Source of the DNA: an endosymbiont of Lamellibrachia barhami
GTDB taxonomy: Bacteria > Pseudomonadota > Gammaproteobacteria > Chromatiales > Chromatiaceae
NCBI RefSeq assembly: GCF_011947365.2
Contig: NZ_JAAVSH020000001.1
Location: 596,907-660,906, forward strand
Direction: 5' to 3'
Length of the DNA: 64,000 nt
How positions within the stretch are numbered: the stretch's first letter is position 1; each line of letters opens with the position of its first letter. The position numbers and the translations under genes are program-made. The notes under the pieces are model-generated. The model ran no database searches, was not told where the DNA came from, and saw only the letters and a program-made list of their open reading frames with translations. This document shows positions 55,295 through 64,000 of this stretch, in pieces.

Positions 55295-56632
55295 ATGCAT
55301 AATATCCATCAGCCGGATGTGATCTTTGGGTTCGACCCACTCTGGTTTGCCGGAGCGTTATTCGTATTCACCTATGCGATGATACTTACCGAGCGCCTGA
55401 ATCGCGCTATCGTCTCACTGACTATGGCCTGCCTGATGATACTTGGCGGCGTATTGACTCAGGAAGCCGCTTTTCAGGGTGTGGATTTCAACACCCTGGG
55501 ATTATTGACCGGCATGATGATCATTGTTGGAATCACCAAGGATTCAGGGGTGTTTCAGTATCTGGCCATCTGGTCCGCCAAACGGGTCAATGCCGATCCC
55601 TGGGGCATCCTGGTCACCCTGGTTCTGGTTACCGCGGTACTCTCCGCACTGCTGGACAATGTCACTACCGTACTATTGATCGCCCCCGTTACCCTGCTTA
55701 TCACCGATGCGCTTAAGGTCAGTGCCTATCCCTATCTGTTTGCCGAGATCTTCGCCTCCAATATCGGCGGCACGGCAACCCTGATCGGCGATCCTCCCAA
55801 CATCATGATCGGCTCTGCCGTAGGGCTAAGCTTCAATGATTTCCTGTTCAATCTCGCTCCCCTGTCACTGATTGTTCTTCCCCTGACCCTGATCCCCATC
55901 TACTTCATCTGGGGGCGCAAACTCGTCGCTGACCCGCAGAGCCGCCAGCAGGTCATGAACTACCGGGAGGCGGATGCCATCACCGATTCACGCCTGCTCA
56001 AGCAGTCGCTGTTCGTACTGGCTCTGGTGATGGCCGGATTCATCCTGGGCCACGATATCGGCCAGCAACCGGCTACCATTGCCATGTTTGGTGCTGCAGT
56101 GCTGCTGATTTTGATCAACCTGCCGAAGGATCCCAGTGAGCAGTCCAAGCGGGTACACAAAGCTTTTTGCGAGGTGGAATGGATCACCATATTCTTCTTT
56201 ATCGGCCTGTTTATCGTGGTTTATGGTGTGGAAACCACAGGCCTGCTGGAGATGCTGGCGAATCAGGTGCTGGATCTCACGGGCGGGGACAAGGCAACCA
56301 CTGCCATCGCCATCCTCTGGGTCTCAGCTGTGGCATCAGCAGTGGTGGATAACATCCCTTTCGTCGCCACAATGATCCCTCTGATCGAGAACATGGCGGT
56401 AACTTTTGGCGGTTCCGAGGAGTTGGGGCCTCTGTGGTGGTCGCTTGCCCTGGGCTCCTGCCTGGGCGGTAACGGTAGTCTGGTCGGGGCAAGTGCCAAC
56501 CTTATCGTGGCGGGATTCGCCGAACGTGCCGGACAGCCGATACGCTTCCTGCCTTTCATGTTGATGGCTTTTCCATTGATGCTGATGTCGATACTGGTGA
56601 GCAGTATCTACATTTACCTGCGATATTTTTAA
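55295..56632 (+). CDS. NhaD/ArsB-type ion-transporter (SLC13/IT superfamily)
   Basis: About 445 aa from ATG 55295 (a TTG two codons earlier is possible). About 11-12 helices. Signature text: 'LLDNVTTVLLIAPVTLLITD', 'ASNIGGTATLIGDPPNIMIGSA' and, in the second half, 'VVDNIPFVATMIPLIENM', 'GSCLGGNGSLVGASANLIVAGFAE'. Both inverted-repeat halves are present. Na+/H+ antiport or anion (arsenite) export are family options; no ars genes nearby. Pairs with the CBS protein upstream. Confidence 0.9.
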   Translation: MHNIHQPDVIFGFDPLWFAGALFVFTYAMILTERLNRAIVSLTMACLMILGGVLTQEAAFQGVDFNTLGLLTGMMIIVGITKDSGVFQYLAIWSAKRVNADPWGILVTLVLVTAVLSALLDNVTTVLLIAPVTLLITDALKVSAYPYLFAEIFASNIGGTATLIGDPPNIMIGSAVGLSFNDFLFNLAPLSLIVLPLTLIPIYFIWGRKLVADPQSRQQVMNYREADAITDSRLLKQSLFVLALVMAGFILGHDIGQQPATIAMFGAAVLLILINLPKDPSEQSKRVHKAFCEVEWITIFFFIGLFIVVYGVETTGLLEMLANQVLDLTGGDKATTAIAILWVSAVASAVVDNIPFVATMIPLIENMAVTFGGSEELGPLWWSLALGSCLGGNGSLVGASANLIVAGFAERAGQPIRFLPFMLMAFPLMLMSILVSSIYIYLRYF

Positions 56633-56688
56633 GCGCCAGCAGTTTCTTCCTTTTTTGATGCCCTACAGCTGATTAATGAGAGCCTGCC

Positions 56689-57003
56689 ATGTTAAAACTC
56701 TATGAGGCGGCTGACCGCATCGAAGCCCAGATGCTCAAGGATTTCCTTCTGGAACAGGGGGTCGAAACGGTGCTGCTGGGAGATTATCTGTCCGGCGCCG
56801 CCGGAGAGTTGGCGGCCAATATCTTCCCTGCGCTCTGGCTGGTGAACGAAGAAGATCTGCCGCGGGCGAAGATTCTGTTACAAATTTTTACAAATAACCG
56901 GATCCAGGCTGCTGGTGAAACTGCTTGGGTCTGCCCAAAATGCGGTGAAAAGGTCGATGCGGGCTTCGATCTGTGCTGGAATTGTGCTACACCTCGTAGA
57001 TGA
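56689..57003 (+). CDS. DUF2007 / zinc-ribbon protein
   Basis: 104 aa. DUF2007 domain ('KLYEAADRIEAQMLKDFLLE', 'NIFPALWLVNEEDLPRAKILL') followed by a zinc ribbon ('WVCPKCGEKVDAGFDLCWNC', C-x2-C...C-x2-C). Predicted small cytosolic protein in the signal-transducer-like DUF2007 family. Ends 23 bp before the asmA gene. Confidence 0.85.
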   Translation: MLKLYEAADRIEAQMLKDFLLEQGVETVLLGDYLSGAAGELAANIFPALWLVNEEDLPRAKILLQIFTNNRIQAAGETAWVCPKCGEKVDAGFDLCWNCATPRR

Positions 57004-57026
57004 TAATACAAACAAGGAGATGATGG

Positions 57027-58844
57027 ATGGGCAAGATCCTGAAAGTGCTGTTCGGGCTGCTGGTATTACTGGTCGTACTCATAGTTGCCGCAGTGATCAT
57101 TGTGCCGATGGTTGTGGACCCCAACGACCACAAACAGGAGATCATCGCCGAAGTGCAAAAAGCCACTGGGCGTGATCTGACCATCGGCGGAGATATCGGT
57201 CTCTCGGTCTTTCCCTGGCTCGGCCTTGAACTCAATGGCCTGAGTCTCAGCAATGCCCCCGGTTTTGGTGATCAGCCTTTTGCCGCCCTCGATCATGTAC
57301 AGGTGCGGGTCAACCTGGTTCCGCTGATACTGCAGCAGGCGCTTGAAGTGGATAAGGTGCAGGTGGAGGGGCTGGTGCTGAATCTGGCGAAATCGAAGGA
57401 CGGTGTCACTAACTGGGATGATCTTGTCGAAGCAGGTCAGAAGGAGACGGCTGATAGCCGTGCTGCTGAGGTGCAGGTGACGGAGAAAAAATCCGCCGGC
57501 AAGGGAATGGGTGCATTTTCCATTGGCGGGATCGAAATCAGTGGCGCGCACATCGTCTGGGATGACAAGTCGACCGGTGATCGTTTCGAAATCAAGGATC
57601 TGGAAGTCAAAACCGGAGCTATGAGTCCGGGACAGCCGGTTGAATTCTCCCTGGGTTTGGGGCTTGAAAGCGCCCAGCCAGCTTTGCAGAGCAGGGTCGA
57701 CCTGTCTGGCAATCTCAACGCAGACCCGAAAGCCGGGAGCATTGCGGTAGAGACCCTGAGGCTGTTGCTGAAGGTAACCGGAGAGGGCCTCCCCAAAGAA
57801 GGTGTGGAGGCTGAACTGCGTGCTGATCTCTATGTCAACCAGAAGGCGGAAATCCTGGAGATCAAGAACCTCGTGTTGGAGTCGGGGGAGCTCAAGATAA
57901 GTGGCGCTGCCAAGGGTCAGGGTATCCAGAGCGCACCTGCATTTAATGGCGAGATCAAGCTGGCTGAGTTCAGCCTGCGGCAGTGGATGGAGAAGTTTGG
58001 ACTGCCGGTACCTGAGACTGCTGATCCAAAAGTGCTGAATCGGTTGGGCATGACACTCGCTTTTACGGCAGATCAGAAACGGGTGGCGCTGAAGGATCTG
58101 CGGATGGCGTTGGATGACACTCAGATCAAAGGTGAATTTGAGCTGATCGACCCGGCCAATCCTGCCTATGCCTTTACCTTCGATATCGACAAGATAGACC
58201 TGGACCGTTATCTGCCGCCAAAGTCTGCGGGTGAGACAGGCGGCAGTCAGTCTTCCAGCGGCAAGCAGGCCAAAGAGGAGCCCCTGTTTCCGGTGGAGAT
58301 GTTGCGCAAGCTCGATCTCGACGGCACCCTGCGGGTGGGCAGTGTAAAGGCGAACAATATCCGTGCCGAGGCGATTCAGGTCAAGGTGAAGAGCAAAGGC
58401 GGCAAACTGAATATCGACCAGAAGGTGGGGCGTTTCTACGATGGCGCCCTCAAAGGGACGGTGAATCTCGATGTGCGGGGCAAGACGCCGAAACTCAAGA
58501 TCAAACAGAGCGCCAGTGGTATTCAGGCCGGTCCTTTGGTGAAGGATGTGTCAGGCCAGGATCGGCTGGCGGGCCTGGGTGGCTTCAACGCCAATCTGAC
58601 CAGTGCCGGCCAGACGGTCAGTCAGCTTAAAAAGACCCTCAACGGCAAGCTCGATTTCGATTTTCGCAACGGCGCGGTCAAAGGGATCAACCTGGCGAAG
58701 ATGCTTCGTGATGCCAAAGCGAAACTGACGGGTAAGACCCCCCCCGCAACCAATGAGCCGGAGCAGACCGACTTCTCCGAGATGAGCGCCAGCGCCGTTA
58801 TACGTAATGGTGTACTGGACAATCGTGATCTGCTGGCTAAATGA
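57027..58844 (+). pseudogene. AsmA-family gene truncated at the 3' end
   Basis: 605 codons: TM anchor about 5-25 ('VLFGLLVLLVVLIVAAVIIV'), then AsmA domain ('MVVDPNDHKQEIIAEVQKAT', 'GRDLTIGGDIGLSVFPWLGL') and the AsmA_2-like C-terminal part. The frame stops at a TGA created by the junction at 58842. The missing ~100 C-terminal residues are present, in correct order before mutY, at 23502-23815 on the other strand. The 58298-58842 part is duplicated there. Confidence 0.88.
58298..58842. repeat. 545-bp asmA repeat, copy 2 (inverted vs 23816-24360)
   Basis: Matches copy 1 with a few substitutions (for example NLD/DLD, KQS/NQS, AVK/AIK). The right end coincides exactly with the junction to the intron-like sequence. 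Confidence 0.85.
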
Positions 58845-59420
58845 TACGGTTCAAGACGATTCTTTGTCCCCAAAGCTCCGGATCTGAAGACCCCACCCCG
58901 TCGGGTAGCTTGTGCATCACGCGTCGATCGGTTCTCTCTCCTGATTAGACTTGGTTGCTTACTTCACCCCTTCGCATCTCATTCTCAGCTTTTGGCTATC
59001 ACAAGCCCACTGAACCTCCGTCAGTGGTCATTCCGGTTTTCTCCTCCACACTGTTACCAGGCTTCACAGGCCGGAACTTCATCACTACTACGAGCTCATC
59101 TGCCACCTCACACTCCCAAACATCTTGAGTCTCCTCTTGATGAGTGAGCCTTGAAAACAAGGACTGTGCAAGGCTTCCCCCGTTACTGCAAACTCCCGGT
59201 AAGCAACGCCATCCTGCAACACACCACAGGCCTGACCGAGTATTGGGCTTCGCCCTATTTCGCAGGCTGACCCACCTGTTGTGCCGAACCAGGTTCACTT
59301 GCGTTATGTGTCGCTTACTTCCTATGGCTTCCTTCAGACCCAGCCGTTACCAGCTACGCCCTTGCCAATCGGATTGTCTTCCCTCGATCGGGTGACGCCC
59401 TCTTCTTTCAGAGGGCCGGG
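58843..59420 (-). mobile_element. Group II intron 5' remnant (RNA domain region, maturase missing)
   Basis: Read on the minus strand, this stretch has the layout of a group II intron 5' part: structured RNA with 'GAAGTAAGCGACACATAACG', then text recalled from intron-encoded upstream frames ('VVMKFRPVKPGNSVEEKTGM', 'HKLPDGVGSSDPELWGQRI'). The reverse transcriptase/maturase that should follow is cut off at 58842 by asmA. The 5' end lies a few bases past a hairpin (59421-59442) and the norB terminator, a site preference known for class C introns. Exact boundaries are not resolvable; identification is from memory of such sequences. Confidence 0.55.
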
Positions 59421-59443
59421 TTTGCCTGCTTCGCAGGGCAAAC

Positions 59444-59472
59444 AAAAAAGGCCGACAGAAACTGCCGGCCTT
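59444..59472 (-). terminator. Rho-independent terminator of norCB
   Basis: Minus strand AAGGCCGGCAG-TTT-CTGTCGGCCTT followed by TTTT; about 38 nt after the norB stop. Confidence 0.85.
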
Positions 59473-59510
59473 AAGTGAGGCTGTTACACCTCAGGTGGGT
59501 TTATGGTTAT

Positions 59511-60914
<1,404 letters not shown>

Positions 60915-61361
60915 TTAACCCTGGATGTTTGGCGGCCAGCCAGCGGTGTTGATCTCAGATACATACTTCAGAAATTCAGCCAGGGCAGTCAGCTCTTCGT
61001 CGTTGAAGTTGAACTGCGGCATACTGCGGCGACCGGGTATACCATCTTTCGGACGGCTCAGGATAAAACCCTTGATCGCATCGGTCGAATTGCCAAAACG
61101 CTTGTAGACGTTGCCCAGCTCAGGCGCAAAGTAGGCGCCCTCCCCCAACAGCGTGTGGCAGCCAATGCAGTTGTTCACCTCCCAAAGCGTCTTGCCTTGG
61201 GCGATCACCGGACCCAGCTCCCCCTCCAGGGCCGCCCGGTTATCACGATTTGGAAGCTGCCCCAGCGAGTCGAACGTGAGGGCGAGAAAAAGTAGAAAGA
61301 AAAAAGCGCTGCCACCATAAAAGATGTTGCGCGCCATCGATTTAGTAAAGGCCTCGGCCAT
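60915..61361 (-). CDS. norC: Nitric oxide reductase subunit C (cytochrome c)
   Basis: About 148 aa from ATG 61361, with AAGGAG 8 nt upstream (the ATG at 61379 has none). TM anchor 'IFYGGSAFFFLLFLALTF', single heme-c site 'CIGCHTLLGEGAYFAPEL', Met ligand near 'SMPQFNF'. Electron donor to NorB. An FNR/DNR-type box lies at 61426-61439, 65 bp upstream of this start. Confidence 0.97.
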   Translation of the reverse strand: MAEAFTKSMARNIFYGGSAFFFLLFLALTFDSLGQLPNRDNRAALEGELGPVIAQGKTLWEVNNCIGCHTLLGEGAYFAPELGNVYKRFGNSTDAIKGFILSRPKDGIPGRRSMPQFNFNDEELTALAEFLKYVSEINTAGWPPNIQG

Positions 61362-61425
61362 GTGATTACTCCTTTGCATGCAGACTTGCGACGTAAATTA
61401 GAAAATATTAATAGATGACAAGGCT

Positions 61426-61439
61426 TTGACCTTGATCAA
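61426..61439. promoter_or_regulatory. FNR/DNR-type box upstream of norC
   Basis: TTGAC-CTTG-ATCAA, one mismatch to TTGAT-N4-ATCAA. Placed between norC and the diheme cytochrome stop; if the norC transcript starts 40 nt downstream, near 61392, this is the usual activator position. Confidence 0.7.
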
Positions 61440-61456
61440 GTTATGGTTTTGGAGGG

Positions 61457-62347
61457 CTATTTGCACCACGCCCCCTGTTCGATCCAGCGCATCAGCAGAC
61501 TGGTATTCGGGTGGTCACTCTCCTCACCCGGATTGATACCAGGCGGCATACGATTCTCCGTCAGACGCTGGTAAAGCCGACTCTTTTCTGCCTCGTGTGG
61601 AATAACGATAGGGATACCCGGTCTGCCTTGTTTTTTGTTGGTTCGGGAGAAAGCCCCCGTCATGATGGCCTCATGGCTGCTCAGGTTGACCTCATTGAAG
61701 TTGGGCGGATCCCGGAACCCGGCGTGGCAGGAGACACAGGCGATCTCGGAGCCAAATGCCGTGGGCTCGGCAAAGAGCGGCAGCACGCTGGTCTTGAAAA
61801 ACTCGTCATCAGCCGCCCCGCTGTCGATCCACTTTTTGACCTTCTGAATACTTTCGGTATCGGTCGGATGCAGGAAGGAGACTCCCAGCGGCATACGGTT
61901 GTTTCGGAGTTTATGCACCAGACGGCTCTCTACTGGCTTGCCCGGTGAGATGACGGGTCTGGCCGGAGTTTCAGTGGAGCCTCGCAGAATACCTTCACAG
62001 CTGGAGAGGTCCAGCCCCCGGTAACTCCGTGACGGGTCATTGGAACTGTGACAAACGATGCAGGCCGGTCCATTGCCAAAGGCGTTTGGAGTCCGCATCA
62101 AGGTGGCGATGTAATCGTAGGTAATAGGGATGTTTCCCTGCAGAACCAATGCCTTGACTGCATCATGATCCCCTTCGATCTTGAGTTCACCCAAGCGGAT
62201 CTTGCGCCACATCTGATGGGTGACGCTGGCTGGATTCACTACTTCATCCGCAGCCGACAGTGCCGCTGAAAAAAACAGCGATGAACAGCCAACGATCAAA
62301 GCGGTAACCAAATAAAATGTGCATCTATACTTTTTCGAACCAAACAC
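61457..62347 (-). CDS. Exported diheme cytochrome-c-like protein
   Basis: About 296 aa from GTG 62347 (RBS CAGGAG 7 nt upstream); upstream frame is open but lacks support. Signal/anchor 'YLVTALIVGCSSLFFSAALS', then two CxxCH motifs ('CIVCHS', 'CVSCHA') and two 'RMP(L/P)G' segments ('LRNNRMPLGVSFLHP', 'LTENRMPPGINPGEES') that may supply Met ligands. The layout resembles planctomycete-type (PSCyt1) c domains. Runs toward norC and is divergent from the triheme gene. Confidence 0.8.
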   Translation of the reverse strand: MFGSKKYRCTFYLVTALIVGCSSLFFSAALSAADEVVNPASVTHQMWRKIRLGELKIEGDHDAVKALVLQGNIPITYDYIATLMRTPNAFGNGPACIVCHSSNDPSRSYRGLDLSSCEGILRGSTETPARPVISPGKPVESRLVHKLRNNRMPLGVSFLHPTDTESIQKVKKWIDSGAADDEFFKTSVLPLFAEPTAFGSEIACVSCHAGFRDPPNFNEVNLSSHEAIMTGAFSRTNKKQGRPGIPIVIPHEAEKSRLYQRLTENRMPPGINPGEESDHPNTSLLMRWIEQGAWCK

Positions 62348-62465
62348 ATCTTTCTCCTGATTTGGCGCAACGACCCTCGCCAAGCCGATTGCAACGAAGG
62401 TCACTGCCGGGCAATATGACCGAAACCGAATGCCTTGTCCATCGACGTAAAACCGGAGCAGATAG

Positions 62466-63308
62466 TTGATTTCCCCCAGACTCTTTTTTGTCGTGCTCGC
62501 CACGCTGATAGCCTTCTCATCAACCTGCGCCAGCGAAGAGAGGGAAATACATCTGCGGCTCCCTCCCGCCTCTTTGGCGCAGTGGTATAAACCGGCCAAT
62601 AAACGTCACGTCTGGCTACACAACATGTTCAAACTGCGCCGCGAGATGCTGGCGGTCTCCGACTATTTGGCACTGGAAGATCGGGCGCGACTCAAAAAGT
62701 GGACCACTCGCCTGGCACAACACTACCGCAAGATTGGCGAAATGGTGCCGGAGTGGCGGGATGAACTGGAACCCGAACAGATGGACGCACTACAAAAGGC
62801 GGCGGAACAGGGCGATTACAAACAGGCCGCCAGCTCATTGCGAAAACTTGGTCTCAACTGCCGTTCCTGCCATCGGGACTATCGCGCCGTAGCTGCTGCA
62901 CTCTATCGCAGCCCGGACTTCAGCCTAGTCAGTGTTGAGGATACTGAGACACTGGAGGAGGAACCTTATAAGAGGGTGATGGAGCGTCTCACCATGCTGC
63001 TCAACCGGGTAAAGATAGCCAGTGAGGATGAGAGAAAACAGACTGCGCTCGATAGCCTGGGCGATCTTCGCCGGCGGCTTGATGACCTTGGACAGAGTTG
63101 TGAATCCTGCCATAAGGACGAAGATCAAAAATCAAGAATCCTCGGCCCTGAAACAGAGAAATCCCTGACGGCACTTGAACAGGCGATCGAAGCAGGAGAA
63201 AAAAAGCAGGCAGGACGCCATCTGGGAACACTGGCCGTCCAGAGCTGCGCACGCTGCCACAGCGTGCATCGCACCCTGTATGACATTAAAAAGATGCTTG
63301 TACCTTAA
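62466..63308 (+). CDS. Triheme c-type cytochrome
   Basis: 280 aa with a TTG start at 62466 preceded by GGAG. Signal peptide 'LFFVVLATLIAFSSTCA', three CxxCH ('CRSCH', 'CESCH', 'CARCH'), each after a helical bundle repeat of about 90-100 aa; reminiscent of cytochrome-c'/cyt556-type folds with fused repeats. Likely a periplasmic electron carrier for the octaheme gene downstream (170 bp) or for NorC. Confidence 0.82.
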   Translation: MISPRLFFVVLATLIAFSSTCASEEREIHLRLPPASLAQWYKPANKRHVWLHNMFKLRREMLAVSDYLALEDRARLKKWTTRLAQHYRKIGEMVPEWRDELEPEQMDALQKAAEQGDYKQAASSLRKLGLNCRSCHRDYRAVAAALYRSPDFSLVSVEDTETLEEEPYKRVMERLTMLLNRVKIASEDERKQTALDSLGDLRRRLDDLGQSCESCHKDEDQKSRILGPETEKSLTALEQAIEAGEKKQAGRHLGTLAVQSCARCHSVHRTLYDIKKMLVP

Positions 63309-63333
63309 GCAAGACTTAAACGCCCCCTCCCCA

Positions 63334-63347
63334 TTGATGTATATCAT
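63334..63347. promoter_or_regulatory. FNR/DNR-type box upstream of octaheme cytochrome gene
   Basis: TTGAT-GTAT-ATCAT, one mismatch to TTGAT-N4-ATCAA. 132 bp before the ATG at 63479. Confidence 0.65.
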
Positions 63348-63478
63348 GATTTTTTCGAATAAAAACGGGTAGACTTCAACCTTGGTGTAATGCAGGTATA
63401 TTTACACTCCGCATAGATCCGCAGAGATCTGTCGTTGTCAGCGCCGCTGATTGGTGTTTACAAGGGGACATCGTCAAG

Positions 63479-64000
63479 ATGAGCAACCATTATCCTCCGG
63501 CCTCCAGGCGCCGGGTGTATCGCTTTACTTATATATCTCTCAGCTTCTCTATCTTGATTCTGACACTTGGCTGGGTAACCGCAACCCTGGCCTCCTCAGA
63601 TCCAAAAATCGAAATGGGCATCTCCGAATATACAGATACGGATGAACGCCATGCGATTATCAAACTCAAAAAAGAGCGCACGGCAACCACTGATCATGCA
63701 AAACTGAAGGAGCTTCAAGGCCCGTTTTTTAGTGGCCCTGAAGTGACCAAAGCCTGCCTGGAGTGTCACAACACGGCAGGCCATCAGTTCATGAAAAACA
63801 AACACTGGACCTGGGACTACAAACATCCGAAGACAGGCCAGCACCTTGGCAAGAGTGTGTTGATCAATAACTTCTGTACCAATGCCAGAGGCAATGAGGG
63901 CATGTGTGCCCAGTGCCATGCCGGTTATAACATGGACAGCCCGGATTTTGATTTCACCAACCAGGACAATATCGACTGCCTGGTCTGCCACGAATCCACT
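63479..64000 (+). CDS. Octaheme tetrathionate reductase (Otr)-family cytochrome, N-terminal part
   Basis: First 174 codons; gene continues past the window. N-terminal TM/signal ('FTYISLSFSILILTLGWVTA'), then the Otr N-terminal pattern: 'LQGPFFSGPEVTKACLECHN', 'FMKNKHWTWDYKHPKTGQHL', 'GKSVLINNFCTNARGNEGMC', 'CAQCHAGYNMDSPDFDF' and 'IDCLVCHEST'. Three CxxCH are already visible. The family reduces tetrathionate, nitrite or hydroxylamine in vitro; in this gene neighbourhood N-oxide or S-oxide metabolism are both plausible. Confidence 0.85.
   Translation, partial: MSNHYPPASRRRVYRFTYISLSFSILILTLGWVTATLASSDPKIEMGISEYTDTDERHAIIKLKKERTATTDHAKLKELQGPFFSGPEVTKACLECHNTAGHQFMKNKHWTWDYKHPKTGQHLGKSVLINNFCTNARGNEGMCAQCHAGYNMDSPDFDFTNQDNIDCLVCHEST

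Noticed and set aside
63479..64000. Pentaheme nitrite reductase (NrfA) for the last gene
   Set aside because: The motifs after the first hemes (NKHWTWDY, LINNFC, IDCLVCHEST) match the octaheme Otr family and not the NrfA CxxCK pattern.

Overview
The window looks like a gammaproteobacterial chromosome segment. The evidence is the set of recognisable neighbours: asmA–mutY–yggX, thiS–thiG–trmB, fetA–fetB, a gamma carbonic anhydrase next to aroE–hemB, and purE–tsaC. NorBC, an octaheme tetrathionate-reductase-type cytochrome, FNR/DNR-type sites and an Mrp-like cation/proton antiporter point to a facultatively anaerobic, probably denitrifying, energy-versatile bacterium such as a sulfur oxidiser or symbiont. 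That lifestyle is inference; I cannot name a species.

Layout. 1-4.9 kb: an AsmA-like gene running off the left edge, a frameshifted outer-membrane-type protein, a META-like protein, a double CDGSH protein and an unknown soluble protein. 4.9-7.8 kb: a large polytopic membrane protein and a SYLF/Ysc84 protein. 7.9-14.6 kb: a nine-gene Mrp-like operon (E-F-G-DUF4040-B-C-D-D-D). 14.9-21.5 kb: signalling genes (Ppx/GppA-like, hybrid histidine kinase, hemerythrin-pseudoreceiver, frameshifted HD-GYP). 21.8-24.4 kb: tRNA-Phe, yggX, mutY and the 3' part of an asmA gene. 24.4-30.3 kb: TonB-dependent receptor (damaged N-terminus), ABC-type binding protein and BarA-like hybrid kinase. 30.4-38.7 kb: a chimeric ketosynthase/PrlC remnant, CNP1-like, GIDE and LemA genes, gamma carbonic anhydrase, a 1.43-kb duplication of RRM–aroE–hemB, and thioredoxin. 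39-43.6 kb: GGDEF/EAL protein, porin and PstS-like protein. 43.7-54.5 kb: tsaC, purE, an SBP-PAS receptor, mlaC-like, a secreted repeat protein, an NnrU/ICMT-like protein, fetBA, trmB, thiG, thiS and an acyl-CoA ligase. 54.5-59.5 kb: tRNA-Gly, CBS protein, NhaD/ArsB-type permease, DUF2007 protein, a truncated asmA and a group II intron 5' remnant. 59.5-64 kb: norB, norC and three other c-type cytochrome genes with two FNR/DNR-like boxes.

Two themes recur. First, several loci pair transport-type parts with signalling outputs: TonB receptor + binding protein + hybrid kinase; PstS-like protein + porin + GGDEF/EAL; SBP + PAS. Second, there are abrupt junctions at about 24360, 30922, 36017 and 58842, where unrelated gene halves meet. 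At two of them a near-identical repeat and a local burst of indels accompany the junction. These may be draft-assembly joins or strain-level rearrangements, and genes touching them should be read with caution. Three further genes carry single slippage-type frameshifts at short tandem or homopolymer tracts. Intergenic palindromes (a MITE-like family, a REP-like family, a perfect 32-bp palindrome) punctuate gene ends. No CRISPR array, transposase gene or prophage was seen.
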